Shown piece after piece: positions 8,818 to 17,534 of a stretch of 64,000 nt of DNA. A model generated the notes under the pieces. The model saw nothing but the letters and a program-made list of their open reading frames with translations, was not told the origin of the DNA and did not search any database. The stretch is from positions 6,014,001-6,078,000 of the forward strand of contig NZ_CP079865.1 of NCBI RefSeq assembly GCF_025263565.1. Direction: 5' to 3'. The DNA comes from Mycobacterium sp. SMC-8 (GTDB taxonomy: Bacteria > Actinomycetota > Actinomycetes > Mycobacteriales > Mycobacteriaceae). Position numbers and translations under genes: made by a program. How positions within the stretch are numbered: position 1 is the first letter of the stretch; each line of letters starts with the position of its first letter.

Positions 8818-9683
8818 GGCACAAACTCGACTTTCGACATCTTGATCTGCCCGTCCTCACGCTCCAGGCTGACGCTGAGCCGCCACGTGCGCGGCTCCTG
8901 GTCGGCGCCTGCGGTGTTGGTGACCCGCGACGATGCGGCGACCAGCACCTGGGCGGAGTCGTCGGACATCGATTCCACAGCAGTGGAGTTGACCGTCACT
9001 TCGGTGACGACCTTGGAATCCTGCGCGACCTTGACGAAATCCGCCGCCTGGGTCTCGAAGTCCGACTTGAACTGGCCGGTGGAGTTGTCGATGATGCGCT
9101 GCACATCCTCCTCGGCTTTGTTGAAGTCCAGCGACATCAGCGTGACCACGCTCTGCCGGGCCGCGGCGACGTATTCGGCGTTCTGCTGGCGCACCTTCTC
9201 GGCCGCCCGATGAGTCCACATCATGTATCCGCTGGCGCCCAGCAGCGCCACCGTGCAGAGCACCACGAGGCCTGCGACGACGGCCGTCCAGCGCGGGCGC
9301 GGTAGGCGCCGCTTCCGTGTGACCGTCGGGGCGGAGTCGGCGGGGTCGGCGGGGTCGGGCACCGGATCGCTGCCGTCCACCGCCTCGACGGCGACCGGCT
9401 CTGACCCGAGGGCGTCACCGTCGTCGTCGACACCGGCTTCGTCGTCGACACCGGCTTGGCTGTCGGCATCGGTCTCGGCGGCGACTGCCTGCCGTCGCAA
9501 CCGGGCGGCGCGGGCGCGGGCGCGGGCGGCAGCGGCCAGCGCCTCCGCCTCGGCGGCCTCGGCTTCGGCTTCCTCGACGAGCGCGCGCGCCTCCTCTGGG
9601 TCCGCGGCGGTGCCAGGTTCCGCGGTCGATTCCTCGACGCGATCGGCGTCGATCACCGAGTCGCGGCGCCTGAAAGACGGCAC
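8814..9683 (-). CDS. Mce-associated membrane protein (first of pair)
   Basis: A 289-residue protein. Residues 30-70 form an Ala/Glu/Arg-rich, probably coiled helix, followed by an acidic linker. A single membrane helix lies at about 133-155 and then a soluble domain (AARQSVVTLMSLDFNKAEEDVQRIIDNSTGQF) typical of Mce-associated proteins. ATG at 9683 follows a GGAGG-type site. It is translationally coupled to the next mas gene. A GAGAAT-type inverted repeat at 9728-9742 lies 44 bases upstream, linking it to the presumptive mce regulon. Confidence 0.82.
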   Translation of the reverse strand: MPSFRRRDSVIDADRVEESTAEPGTAADPEEARALVEEAEAEAAEAEALAAAARARARAARLRRQAVAAETDADSQAGVDDEAGVDDDGDALGSEPVAVEAVDGSDPVPDPADPADSAPTVTRKRRLPRPRWTAVVAGLVVLCTVALLGASGYMMWTHRAAEKVRQQNAEYVAAARQSVVTLMSLDFNKAEEDVQRIIDNSTGQFKSDFETQAADFVKVAQDSKVVTEVTVNSTAVESMSDDSAQVLVAASSRVTNTAGADQEPRTWRLSVSLEREDGQIKMSKVEFVP

Positions 9684-9727
9684 ACCGACCTCCTTGTCTG
9701 CAGGGTCGTTTGAACGATAATCGCTAC

Positions 9728-9742
9728 GAGAATGTCATTCTT
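9728..9742. promoter_or_regulatory. GAGAAT-N3-ATTCTC-type inverted repeat upstream of mas genes
   Basis: GAGAAT-GTC-ATTCTT; 5 of 6 arm positions pair. It lies 44 bases from the mas start codon and belongs to the motif family repeated across this window. Confidence 0.65.
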
Positions 9743-9751
9743 CTTTTCTGA

Positions 9752-9769
9752 GTATCGCATTGACGATAC
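9752..9769. promoter_or_regulatory. Second inverted repeat in the mas promoter region
   Basis: GTATCG-CATTGA-CGATAC has perfect 6-base arms with a 6-base spacer, just upstream of the GAGAAT-type site. It may be a separate operator or a promoter-proximal hairpin. The binding protein is unknown. Confidence 0.35.
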
Positions 9770-9835
9770 CTCGGTCACGCCGAGCTAGACAAAGGTCCTG
9801 AGTGCAGAAATGCTGGTTCTCGGCTGTGCAGCCGC

Positions 9836-11311
9836 TCAGCGTTGATGGTTCTGCAACCTGTCCTTCATCACCTTGCCGGTGGCATTCAACGGCAACTCGT
9901 CGAGAAACTCTACATACCGCGGCACCTTGAAACCCGCCATTCGGTCACGACACCATGCGATCAACCGGTCGGCGCTGAGTTGGTCGTGCGCCGGGTCGGC
10001 GACGACGAAAGCTTTGCCGACCTGACCCAGGCGCTCGTCCGGAACCCCGATCACGGCGGCCTGCGCCACGGCGGGGTGCTCAAGCAGGAAACCCTCGATT
10101 TCGGCCGGGTACGCGTTGAAGCCCCCGACGATGAACATGTCCTTCTTGCGGCCGACGATCCGCAGACGTCCCGCGTCGTCGAGCGTGCCGAGGTCCCCGG
10201 TGTGCAGCCAGCCTTCTGGATCGATCGTCTCGGCGGTCGCGGCGGGATCGTCGAGATAGCCCTGCATCACCGTGTAGCCGCGGATCAGCACCTCACCGTC
10301 GTCGGCGATGCGCAACTCGACACCGTCGCAGGCCACGCCGGCGGTGGTCGCGATGTCCTCGAACGAGTCCGCCGGCCGCGACAGCGTTGCGGTGCCGGCC
10401 TCGGTCAGGCCGTACCCGGTCGCCAATGTCCGGAACGGGAGCTCCTCGTGCACCCGGCGGACCAACTCGACGGGGATGTCGGCAGCGCCGGTCACCCCGG
10501 CGCGCAGCGTGGCCAGCTTGCTCTTGTCCTTGACGCCGAGCAGTGAGTGGTACAGCGTGGGCGGCCCCGGGAGCATCGTGACGCGTTCTGCGGCAACGAG
10601 TTCGACGACGCGCTCGACGTCGAAAACCGCGACGGGCAGCATGGTGGCGCCGCGGATGAAAGAGGCGATGAGTCCGGCCTTGTAACCGAAGGTGTGAAAG
10701 TACGGATTGACCATCAGGTAGCGGTCACCGGGCCGCAGATCGGCCAGCTCGCACCATTCCTCGTACAGCCGCAGGTTCTGCCGGTGATTCATCATCACAC
10801 CTTTGGGACGCCCCGTGGTGCCGGAGGTGAAGATGATGTCGGAGACGTCGTCGCCGTCGACGGGACGGCTGAACGGCGAACCGCTGCCCAGGAAGTCCGA
10901 TTTCAGGTCGAACACCGGCGGTCGCCTGCCGGGCCACGAAGAAGGTAGCGCATAGTCGACGCCGAGGAATCCCTGTTGCACCAGAACAGCTTTCGCGCCG
11001 CTGCGGCTGATGATGTCGGCTGCCTCATCGGCCTTGAAGCGGGTGTTGACGGGCACCAGCACCCCGCCGGCGGTGAGCAGTCCGAACGCGGCGATGATCC
11101 ACTCGGCGCTGTTGGGTGCCCAGATCGCGGCCCGCTCCCCCTTGGCGATCCCGAGATCGGCAAAAGCACCTGCGGCGCGCTGGATCCGCTCGACGAGCTC
11201 TGTGAAGGACAGGCGCAGCGGACCGTCGACGACCGCTTCCGCGTCGCCGAATCGGTCCGCCGCGCTGGCGACCATCTCCGGGATGGTCGCCCATCGGGCT
11301 TGATACGTCAC
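9836..11311 (-). CDS. Acyl-CoA synthetase, FadD / AMP-dependent ligase family
   Basis: A 491-residue ANL-superfamily enzyme that activates a carboxylic acid to its CoA ester through an acyl-adenylate. The P-loop FTSGTTGRPKGVMMNH is at about 161-176, the YGLTEAGT motif is in the core, LHTGDLG follows, and LNATGKVMK near the C-terminus holds the conserved catalytic Lys (about 480). The GTG start overlaps the upstream amidohydrolase stop (GTGA, 11308-11311), so the two are translationally coupled. The short length suggests a cyclic or medium acid rather than a long fatty acid; this is inference. The substrate is unknown. Confidence 0.85.
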   Translation of the reverse strand: MTYQARWATIPEMVASAADRFGDAEAVVDGPLRLSFTELVERIQRAAGAFADLGIAKGERAAIWAPNSAEWIIAAFGLLTAGGVLVPVNTRFKADEAADIISRSGAKAVLVQQGFLGVDYALPSSWPGRRPPVFDLKSDFLGSGSPFSRPVDGDDVSDIIFTSGTTGRPKGVMMNHRQNLRLYEEWCELADLRPGDRYLMVNPYFHTFGYKAGLIASFIRGATMLPVAVFDVERVVELVAAERVTMLPGPPTLYHSLLGVKDKSKLATLRAGVTGAADIPVELVRRVHEELPFRTLATGYGLTEAGTATLSRPADSFEDIATTAGVACDGVELRIADDGEVLIRGYTVMQGYLDDPAATAETIDPEGWLHTGDLGTLDDAGRLRIVGRKKDMFIVGGFNAYPAEIEGFLLEHPAVAQAAVIGVPDERLGQVGKAFVVADPAHDQLSADRLIAWCRDRMAGFKVPRYVEFLDELPLNATGKVMKDRLQNHQR

Positions 11312-12498
11312 GTCGTGACGAGACGTCCCAGGTTGCCGCCCATGATCTTGGCCTGATCCTCGACCGAAAGATGCTCCAGCGCGGTGACGTAGTGCGTCGG
11401 CTCGGCCAGACCCTCTGGGTGCGGCCAGTCGGAGCCGTAGAGCACCTGGTCCACACCGATGAGGTTGATCAGGTCGTCGATGCCCTCCTCGTAGAACGGG
11501 CTGACGTAGATGCGGTTCTTGATCTCCTCGATCGGGTTGCCCAGGAAGGCCTCCGGAGCCTTCTTGTACACCTCGGCCATCGAGTCGAGCAGCGGGAACA
11601 TCCACTTCGAACCGGCCTCGACGATGCCGACCTTGAGCTTGGGATGGCGGAACAGCGCACCGTGAATCACCCACGAGGCCACCGCATCCTGGATCGGGCG
11701 CCACTCGTTGAGGATCGACATCGCGTTGGTCTGGAACGGCAACATCTCCTGTGCGGCGCCGTCCCACTCCGAGGTGTAGCGCGAGTAGCCGCTGTCGCTG
11801 GAGTGCATGCCGACGAAGATGTCGTGGTGGACGACGCGCTCCCAGAACGGGTCGAATTCGGGCAGCGCGAACGACCGCGGGCCGCGGAAGCCAGGCACCG
11901 GAGCGGGCCGGATCAGGATGGCGCGGGCGCCGCGCTTGACGCACCACTCCAGCTCCTCGATCGCCTTCTCGACGATGGGCAGAGTGATCACCGGGGTGGT
12001 GAAGATCCGGTTCTGGTAGTTGAAGCCCCACACCTCGTCCAGCCACTGGTTGAGCGAGTGGATGAGCACGTGGATCGCGACCGGGTCGTCGGAGAGCCGC
12101 TCCTCGATCAGGCTGGCCAGCGTCGGGAACATCAGGCTGCGGTCGACGCCGAGCTCGTCCATCACCTTGATGCGCGGCTCCGGCTCGAAGAAAGCCGGGA
12201 TGGCCTTCATCGGCTCACCGAACAGTTCACGCTTGCTCTTGCCGTCCGGGTTGCCGTACTTGAAGTACTCCTCCCAGGCGCCGGGCTTGGCGACGACCGA
12301 GAAGGTGGGGTTCGGGATGTAGTTGCTGATCTGGCCCTTGAGCGCGATCTTGGTGCGCCCGTTGACCTCGACGTACTGGACGACGTCCTTGTACTCCTTG
12401 GGCAGATACTTCGTCATCGCCTCTGGCGGTTCGTACAGGTGGTTGTCCGCATCGAACAGCGGGAACGGGATGTCCACCCGGTGCGACAGTTGTCCCAT
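11308..12498 (-). CDS. Amidohydrolase-2 family metal-dependent hydrolase
   Basis: A 396-residue TIM-barrel protein. Metal-site signatures are FDADNHLYEP (15-24), GMHSSDSG in the middle and the C-terminal YGSDWPHPEG. Family members hydrolyse or decarboxylate cyclic and aromatic intermediates. ATG at 12498 follows AAAAGGAG. It is first gene of a two-gene unit with the FadD ligase, and a perfect GAGAAT-CGT-ATTCTC repeat sits 22 bases upstream. This suggests it processes a ring-opening product that the ligase then activates or the reverse; the order is unknown. Confidence 0.85.
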   Translation of the reverse strand: MGQLSHRVDIPFPLFDADNHLYEPPEAMTKYLPKEYKDVVQYVEVNGRTKIALKGQISNYIPNPTFSVVAKPGAWEEYFKYGNPDGKSKRELFGEPMKAIPAFFEPEPRIKVMDELGVDRSLMFPTLASLIEERLSDDPVAIHVLIHSLNQWLDEVWGFNYQNRIFTTPVITLPIVEKAIEELEWCVKRGARAILIRPAPVPGFRGPRSFALPEFDPFWERVVHHDIFVGMHSSDSGYSRYTSEWDGAAQEMLPFQTNAMSILNEWRPIQDAVASWVIHGALFRHPKLKVGIVEAGSKWMFPLLDSMAEVYKKAPEAFLGNPIEEIKNRIYVSPFYEEGIDDLINLIGVDQVLYGSDWPHPEGLAEPTHYVTALEHLSVEDQAKIMGGNLGRLVTT

Positions 12499-12520
12499 GA
12501 AAGACTCCTTTTCCTATCGG

Positions 12521-12535
12521 GAGAATCGTATTCTC
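12521..12535. promoter_or_regulatory. Perfect GAGAAT-N3-ATTCTC inverted repeat upstream of the amidohydrolase
   Basis: GAGAAT-CGT-ATTCTC is a perfect inverted repeat 22 bases upstream of the amidohydrolase ATG. It overlaps the stop codon of the preceding fadD gene. It is one of the two strongest copies of the window-wide motif. Confidence 0.75.
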
Positions 12536-14132
12536 ATTTGCGGGAGGCCGCAACGACCAACCCGTCGCCGGCGGCGACCTGCTGCCGGATCACGTACTTC
12601 TGCACCTTCCCGCTTGCGGTGCGCGGGAAATCCCGACCCTCGGGCACCCGGTGCAACTCCTCTGGCCATTTCTGGGTGGCGACACCGGCCGCGGCGAAGT
12701 GCTCCTGCACCTCGTCGAGCGTCGGCATGGCGTGACCGTCACGGATCCTCAGGACCGCCGCGGCATGCTCGCCCAGCCGCGGGTCGGGTGCGGCGACCAC
12801 GACCGCCTCGGCGACGGCGGGCATCGCCAGCAGCACCTCCTCCACTTCCAGGGCACTGATGTTCTCCCCGCCGCGGATGATCACGTCAGCCTTGCGGTCG
12901 GTGATCGTCAGGTAACCGTCCTCGTCGAGCACCCCGATGTCGCCGGTGCGATACCAGCCCTCGTCGTCGAACGCCCGCGCGGTCAGTTCGTCATCGGTGT
13001 AACCCATACACAGATCGGGGCCGCGGCTGTAGATCTCGCCGTCCGGACCGAGCCGGATCTCCACCCCCGGACGCACGTCACCGTCGGTGAACAGCCGCTT
13101 CTCCGCCGGGGCGGTGGGCCGGGAACCGGTGATCGACGGATGTTCGGTGCTGCCGTACGAGCGGAACACGAACATGCCCAGATCGGTGAGACGCTGGGTG
13201 ACCGCCGCCGGCACCGTCGACCCGCCGAGGCCGACGGTCTTGAAGGAGCGCAGGTGCTCGGGTCGGCAATCGGGGTGGTCGAGCAGACTGGTCACGAAGT
13301 AGGGCGGCCCCCCTCCGATCGAGAGGCCGTCGCTCTCGATGAGCTGGAGCACCCGCCCGGGGTCCCAGACATCGCACAGGTCGATCGGCGCGCCTTCGAG
13401 CACCGGGATCAGGAACGCGCCGATCATGCCGATGAAGTGGCCGACCGGGGTCGCGGTCAGTTGCCGCCCGCGGTCGGCCGGGTAGTTCGCCAGCAACTGG
13501 CGCGTCTCGAAGCTCAGCGTCTGGTGGCTGTGGATCACGCCCTTCGGATCACGGGTGGTGCCGGAGGTGAACGCGATCAGCGCCGGTCCGGCGGGGTCGG
13601 CGGCCACCGTGCCGACCAGCGGCTCGTCGGCGAGCAGCGCCTCGAACGCGTGCTCGTTGGCCGCCCCCGACCCGTCTCCGGCGACCAGCCCGACGACCGG
13701 CACATCGGCGCACAGGTCGGACTGATACCGCATCCGCCCGAATTCCTCGGTGGTCACGAACACCCGCGGCTTGGCGGTGGCCAGGATGTGGGCCAGCTCT
13801 TTGCGACCGTAGAAGTGTACGATCGGCACGATCACCGCCCCGAGGAAGGCCGCGGCCCAGAACACGACCGCGGCCTCGCGCCAGTTCGGCAGTTGCATCG
13901 CCACCACATCAGCGGGACCCACCCCGCGCTCACGCAGACCCGCGGCCAACCGCCGGGCGTCACGCTCGACGTCGCCGAACGTCCCCTGGTAGGGCCGAAT
14001 CGACGAGTGCACGTAGAAGCCGGTCTCGGGACTGTTCGCGAGCCCTCGGGCCAACAGGTCGCCCAGGGTTTCCGGCGTCCAGTAGCCCTCCTGCTCGTAG
14101 CGTCTGACGAGCTCAGGAGGAATCCTTCGCAT
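12534..14132 (-). CDS. Acyl-CoA synthetase, FadD / AMP-dependent ligase family
   Basis: A 532-residue ANL enzyme forming CoA thioesters. AFTSGTTRDPKGV (about 187-199) is the P-loop, RSYGSTEHPSITG the acyl/adenine motif, YRTGDIG the hinge region, and TASGKVQKYVIRQ carries the C-terminal catalytic Lys. ATG at 14132 has AGGAAGGTGG upstream and begins MRRIPPELVRRYEQEG, a common start in this subfamily. It is divergent from the enoyl-CoA hydratase gene. The fatty-acid or ring-derived acid used is not evident. Confidence 0.85.
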   Translation of the reverse strand: MRRIPPELVRRYEQEGYWTPETLGDLLARGLANSPETGFYVHSSIRPYQGTFGDVERDARRLAAGLRERGVGPADVVAMQLPNWREAAVVFWAAAFLGAVIVPIVHFYGRKELAHILATAKPRVFVTTEEFGRMRYQSDLCADVPVVGLVAGDGSGAANEHAFEALLADEPLVGTVAADPAGPALIAFTSGTTRDPKGVIHSHQTLSFETRQLLANYPADRGRQLTATPVGHFIGMIGAFLIPVLEGAPIDLCDVWDPGRVLQLIESDGLSIGGGPPYFVTSLLDHPDCRPEHLRSFKTVGLGGSTVPAAVTQRLTDLGMFVFRSYGSTEHPSITGSRPTAPAEKRLFTDGDVRPGVEIRLGPDGEIYSRGPDLCMGYTDDELTARAFDDEGWYRTGDIGVLDEDGYLTITDRKADVIIRGGENISALEVEEVLLAMPAVAEAVVVAAPDPRLGEHAAAVLRIRDGHAMPTLDEVQEHFAAAGVATQKWPEELHRVPEGRDFPRTASGKVQKYVIRQQVAAGDGLVVAASRK

Positions 14133-14178
14133 GGCTGTGCGCCACCTTCCTGTCCGCAAGGAGATGCCACGCGATGCT

Positions 14179-14197
14179 ATTCTCCTCCTGCAAGAAT
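14179..14197. promoter_or_regulatory. Divergent half-sites between fadD and enoyl-CoA hydratase genes
   Basis: ATTCT (14179-14183) and AGAAT (14193-14197) form a short inverted repeat, but the arms are in the opposite order to the window's GAGAAT-N3-ATTCTC motif. A further GAGAAT half-site lies at 14215. This is a weak candidate for the same regulator. Confidence 0.25.
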
Positions 14198-14224
14198 GCC
14201 AATACCGCGAACGGAGAATGCTCG

Positions 14225-14941
14225 ATGGTCGACCTCGAAATCACCGACGGTCTGGCGGTCATCACCATCGACCGGCCCCATGCGCGCAACGCGATCTCGC
14301 TGGAGACCATGGAGCAGCTCGACAAGGCGCTCGACGGCGCCGAGGGAGCCGCCGCGCTGGCGTTGACCGGCGCCGGCGACAAGGCATTCGTCTCGGGCGG
14401 CGATCTCAAAGAGCTGAGCGCCCTGCGCACCGAAGAGCAAGCCGCGGCGATGTCGTTCCGGATGCGGTCGATCTGTGACCGCATCGCCGGCTTCCCGGGC
14501 CCGGTGCTGGCCGCCCTCAACGGCCATGCCCTCGGCGGCGGTGCGGAGTTCGCGGTGGCCGCCGACATCCGCGTGGCCGCCGACGACATCAAGATCGGCT
14601 TCAATCAGGTGGCGTTGGCCATCATGCCCGCGTGGGGCGGGGCCGAGCGGCTGGTGAACCTGGTCGGCTACAGCAGGGCCCTGCTGATCGCCGGCACCGG
14701 GCGGATCATGTCGTCCGCGGAGGCCGAACGCATCGGTCTGATCGACCAGGTGATCCCCCGTGCCTCATTCGACGAGCAGTGGCGGCTGATCGCCCGCTCC
14801 CTGGCCTCCGCCCCTGCCGGCGAGGTGAAGCGGGTCATGCGCGGTGTGCCCACCACCGAGGCGGTCGCGGCATTCGCCCGCCTGTGGGTCTCCGACGAGC
14901 ACTGGGCCGCCGCCGACAAGGTCATGAAGAAGGGCAAATAA
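14225..14941 (+). CDS. Enoyl-CoA hydratase/isomerase family protein
   Basis: A 238-residue crotonase-fold protein. The oxyanion-hole segments FVSGGDLKEL (56-64) and NGHALGGGAEFAVAADIRVA (99-118) are intact, and Glu108 sits at the usual catalytic position. The second Glu region reads MPAWGGAERL. ATG at 14225 is chosen because GGAG is 9 bases ahead and the protein then begins at the beta-strand VDLEITDGLAVITIDRP; a TTG further upstream would add a non-conserved tail. Likely hydrates a 2-enoyl-CoA in side-chain or ring catabolism. A terminator-like hairpin follows the stop. Confidence 0.85.
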   Translation: MVDLEITDGLAVITIDRPHARNAISLETMEQLDKALDGAEGAAALALTGAGDKAFVSGGDLKELSALRTEEQAAAMSFRMRSICDRIAGFPGPVLAALNGHALGGGAEFAVAADIRVAADDIKIGFNQVALAIMPAWGGAERLVNLVGYSRALLIAGTGRIMSSAEAERIGLIDQVIPRASFDEQWRLIARSLASAPAGEVKRVMRGVPTTEAVAAFARLWVSDEHWAAADKVMKKGK

Positions 14942-14972
14942 CCCACTAGACGCCGCGCACGGTAGCAAGGAG

Positions 14973-14990
14973 GGCCCCGCTTCCGGGGCC
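14973..14990. terminator. GC-rich hairpin after the enoyl-CoA hydratase gene
   Basis: GGCCCCG-CTTC-CGGGGCC has a perfect 7-base stem with a 4-base loop, 31 bases after the stop. There is no U-tract, as is common for actinobacterial terminators. Confidence 0.5.
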
Positions 14991-15004
14991 GGTCCACCCG
15001 ACAT

Positions 15005-15032
15005 GTTCTCTCTAGACGAGAACGTCATTTCC
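15005..15032. promoter_or_regulatory. Composite GTTCTC/GAGAAC repeat upstream of the DUF35 gene
   Basis: GTTCTC-TCTAGAC-GAGAAC (15005-15023) is a perfect inverted repeat with a 7-base spacer. The right arm also begins a degenerate copy of the window's 15-base motif, GAGAAC-GTC-ATTTCC (15018-15032). The GTG of the DUF35 gene is 15 bases further on. Confidence 0.5.
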
Positions 15033-15047
15033 GATTATGGTCAACCT

Positions 15048-15476
15048 GTGTCCACCACACAGCGCGCGCTCGCGCCCGAAATCTCCACCTGGCCGAATGA
15101 CGATCCGCAGCTGATCGGCAGCACCTGCGGCACCTGCGGGTCCACCACGTTCCCGGTGCAGCAGCGCTGCCCGAAGTGCAGCGGCGGCGAGATGTCCGAG
15201 GTTCTGCTGCCGCGGCGGGGCACTCTGATCGCCTGGACCACGCAGGGTTTCCCGCCCGGCGCACCGTACAAGGGCCCTACCGGCAAGGACTTCGTGCCGT
15301 TCGGCGTCGGCCTCGTCCAGCTCGATGAGGTGATCCGGGTCGAGGGCCGACTCACGGAGAACGATCCGGCGAAGCTGCAGTTCGGCCAGGAGGTCGAGCT
15401 CACCATGATCCCGTTCACCACCGACGACGACGGCGCCGAGCTCATCACGTTCGCGTTCCGCCCGATTGACAACTGA
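15048..15476 (+). CDS. DUF35 / OB-fold zinc-ribbon protein, partner of thiolase-like protein
   Basis: A 142-residue acyl-CoA-associated OB-fold protein. The N-terminal rubredoxin-like zinc ribbon is intact (CGTCGSTTFPVQQRCPKC) and is followed by the OB strands (GTLIAWTTQGF, VPFGVGLVQLDEVIRVEGRL). In steroid side-chain catabolism, DUF35 domains bind thiolase-like Ltp proteins to form acyl-CoA retro-aldolases. Start: GTG at 15048, where the family's N-terminus begins; an ATG at 15003 would put the operator-like repeat inside the gene. The thiolase-like gene starts 13 bases after its stop. Confidence 0.82.
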   Translation: MSTTQRALAPEISTWPNDDPQLIGSTCGTCGSTTFPVQQRCPKCSGGEMSEVLLPRRGTLIAWTTQGFPPGAPYKGPTGKDFVPFGVGLVQLDEVIRVEGRLTENDPAKLQFGQEVELTMIPFTTDDDGAELITFAFRPIDN

Positions 15477-15489
15477 GAGGACTGCGACG

Positions 15490-16653
15490 ATGAGCACGTC
15501 CGCCAACGCCGCCGGTGAAGTGGCGATCATCGGGGTCGGCCTGCATCCGTTCGGCCGCTTCGACAAGACCGCGATGGAAATGGGCGCCGAGGCGATCCAG
15601 TCCGCGCTGACCGACGCAGGCCTCGACTGGAAGGACATCCAGTTCGGGTTCGGCGGCAGCTACGAGGTGTCCAACCCCGACGCTGTCACCCGACTGGTCG
15701 GCTTGACCGGCATCACGTTCACCAACGTGTTCAACGCCTGCGCCACCGCGGCGTCGGCCATCCAGCAGACCGCCGACACCATCCGTCTCGGCAAGTACGA
15801 CATCGGAATCGCGATCGGACTGGACAAGCACCCTCGTGGCGCGTTCACCGACGACCCGGCCAAGCTCGCACTGCCGCAGTGGTATGCCAACAACGGCCAG
15901 TTCGTGACCACCAAGTTCTTCGGCATGAAGGCCAACCACTACATCCACAAGCACAACATCTCCGAGGAGACGCTGGCGCGGGTGGCCAACAAGAATTTCC
16001 GTAACGGCGTGCTGAACCCGAATGCATTCCGCCGCAAGGAGATCAGCGTCGAGGAGATCATGGCCTCGCCGGTGCTGAACTACCCGCTGCGGCAATACAT
16101 GTTCTGCGCTCCCGACGAGGGCGCCGCCGCGGTGATCATGTGCCGCGCCGATCTCGCGCACAAGTACACCGACAAGCCGGTGTATGTGCGCGCCAGTGAG
16201 ATTCGGACCCGAACCTACGGCGCCTACGAGGTGCACGCGACCTCCGCGCCGTTGGACGAGGATCCCTCCCCCACGGTGTACGCCGCCAAGGCCGCGTACG
16301 AGGCCGCCGGCATCGGCCCCGAGGACGTCGACATCGCCCAGCTGCAGGACACCGACGCCGGCGCCGAGGTCATCCACATGGCCGAAACGGGCCTGTGCGC
16401 CGACGGCGAGCAGGAGAAGCTGCTGGCCGACGGTGCCACCGAGATCGGTGGCAGCATCCCGGTCAACACCGACGGCGGCCTGATCGCCAACGGCGAGCCG
16501 ATCGGCGCGTCCGGCCTGCGCCAGGTGCACGAACTGGTCCGGCAGCTGCGCGGCGAGGCCGGCGACCGGCAGGTGCCCGGAACGCCGCGCGTCGGGCTCG
16601 CCCAGGTTTACGGCGCACCCGGGACGGCCTCCGCGACGATCCTGTCGCTGTAG
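15490..16653 (+). CDS. Thiolase-like lipid-transfer protein (Ltp-type)
   Basis: A 387-residue thiolase-superfamily protein. NACATA puts a Cys at residue 84 in the nucleophile position. The usual C-terminal GHPxGATG loop is changed to NGEPIGASG, losing the His needed by true thiolases. With the DUF35 gene immediately upstream, an acyl-CoA retro-aldolase (Ltp2-like) is more likely than a classical thiolase; this is inference from the known DUF35-Ltp complexes. ATG at 15490 follows GAGAGGA by about nine bases. Confidence 0.82.
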   Translation: MSTSANAAGEVAIIGVGLHPFGRFDKTAMEMGAEAIQSALTDAGLDWKDIQFGFGGSYEVSNPDAVTRLVGLTGITFTNVFNACATAASAIQQTADTIRLGKYDIGIAIGLDKHPRGAFTDDPAKLALPQWYANNGQFVTTKFFGMKANHYIHKHNISEETLARVANKNFRNGVLNPNAFRRKEISVEEIMASPVLNYPLRQYMFCAPDEGAAAVIMCRADLAHKYTDKPVYVRASEIRTRTYGAYEVHATSAPLDEDPSPTVYAAKAAYEAAGIGPEDVDIAQLQDTDAGAEVIHMAETGLCADGEQEKLLADGATEIGGSIPVNTDGGLIANGEPIGASGLRQVHELVRQLRGEAGDRQVPGTPRVGLAQVYGAPGTASATILSL

Positions 16654-16723
16654 AGACCGGACACACCGCAGCCATGCCGACACCGGAACCCGGAACACAA
16701 GCCACCGACGTGCGGCCGGCGGG

Positions 16724-17350
16724 CTATCTCTGGTGAGCGGGGTCCGGCGTGTCGAAAAGACCCGGCAGCGGGTCGCCTTCAAGGCGCCGGATCCACGCCT
16801 CGCAGAACGCGAACGTCTCGGCGTGGCCGGTGTCCATGCCGAGCGCCCGTTCCATCACCAGGGCCTGCGACACGCTCGTCGCGAACACCGTCCACACCAC
16901 GGGCGGCACCTCGTCCGACTCCATGCCGTAGCGCTGCAGGGCATCGGAGATCGCACGGTTCTGCTCCTGCCGGAAACGCTCGGCGTAATAGACGATCTCG
17001 GCCCGCAACGCCTTGCGATGGTTGGCCAGGCCCATGAACTCCATCGTCAGCCTGGTCGCTTCCGGGGCCGTGCTGAAACGCCACAGCGCCCACAGCGGTT
17101 GCGGCGACTGCAGCGCCGTCGACAACACCGCCAGCCCTTCCTCGGCTCGGCGGTGGAACACGGCCAGGAACAGATCCTCCATCGTGCGGAAGTAGTAGTG
17201 CACCAACTGAGGTTTCAGCTCGGCCTTGTCGGCAACCCGGCGAGAGGTCACCGCCGCATACCCTTCCTCGATGAGCAGCTGTTCGGCCGCGTCGAGGAGA
17301 ACCACTCGATTCTTCGCGTCGGGCGCCCCGATACGTCGCGGCGATGCCAT
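16724..17350 (-). CDS. TetR-family transcriptional regulator
   Basis: A 208-residue repressor-type protein. The TetR helix-turn-helix spans about residues 14-58 (LLDAAEQLLIEEGYAAVTSRRVADKAELKPQLVHYYFRTMEDLF), with a ligand-binding helical domain after it. ATG at 17350 has GGTGGGAG upstream; longer in-frame starts add non-conserved sequence. It is divergent from the P450 at 17535. A TGCTnAGCA dyad at 17468-17487 between them is the obvious operator. The inducer is unknown, probably a P450 substrate or CoA ester. Confidence 0.88.
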   Translation of the reverse strand: MASPRRIGAPDAKNRVVLLDAAEQLLIEEGYAAVTSRRVADKAELKPQLVHYYFRTMEDLFLAVFHRRAEEGLAVLSTALQSPQPLWALWRFSTAPEATRLTMEFMGLANHRKALRAEIVYYAERFRQEQNRAISDALQRYGMESDEVPPVVWTVFATSVSQALVMERALGMDTGHAETFAFCEAWIRRLEGDPLPGLFDTPDPAHQR

Positions 17351-17467
17351 GCCTACTCCCACCTCTGTCGTTCGGTGCCCCCACAGCGTGACACCACCGG
17401 ACCGCACCGGCATGCAGATCGTGACATCACGACCGCCGAGCCGATCTTGACCCTAACTCTCACACCA

Positions 17468-17487
17468 TGCTAAGCAGGTGCTCAGCA
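17468..17487. promoter_or_regulatory. TGCTnAGCA double repeat, candidate TetR operator
   Basis: TGCTAAGCA-GG-TGCTCAGCA: two near-identical 9-base palindromes, 8 of 9 arm positions pairing, lie 117 bases upstream of the TetR start and 47 bases upstream of the P450 start. Confidence 0.6.
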
Positions 17488-17534
17488 ATTTTCGCAAGCA
17501 CGATCAACTCCGCCAGCCTCGGGAGGCCTCGGAC

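Noticed and set aside
9836..12046. Single long frame joining FadD and an upstream extension into the amidohydrolase
   Set aside because: The extension is out of frame with the amidohydrolase, and GTG at 11311 with the GTGA overlap explains the start.
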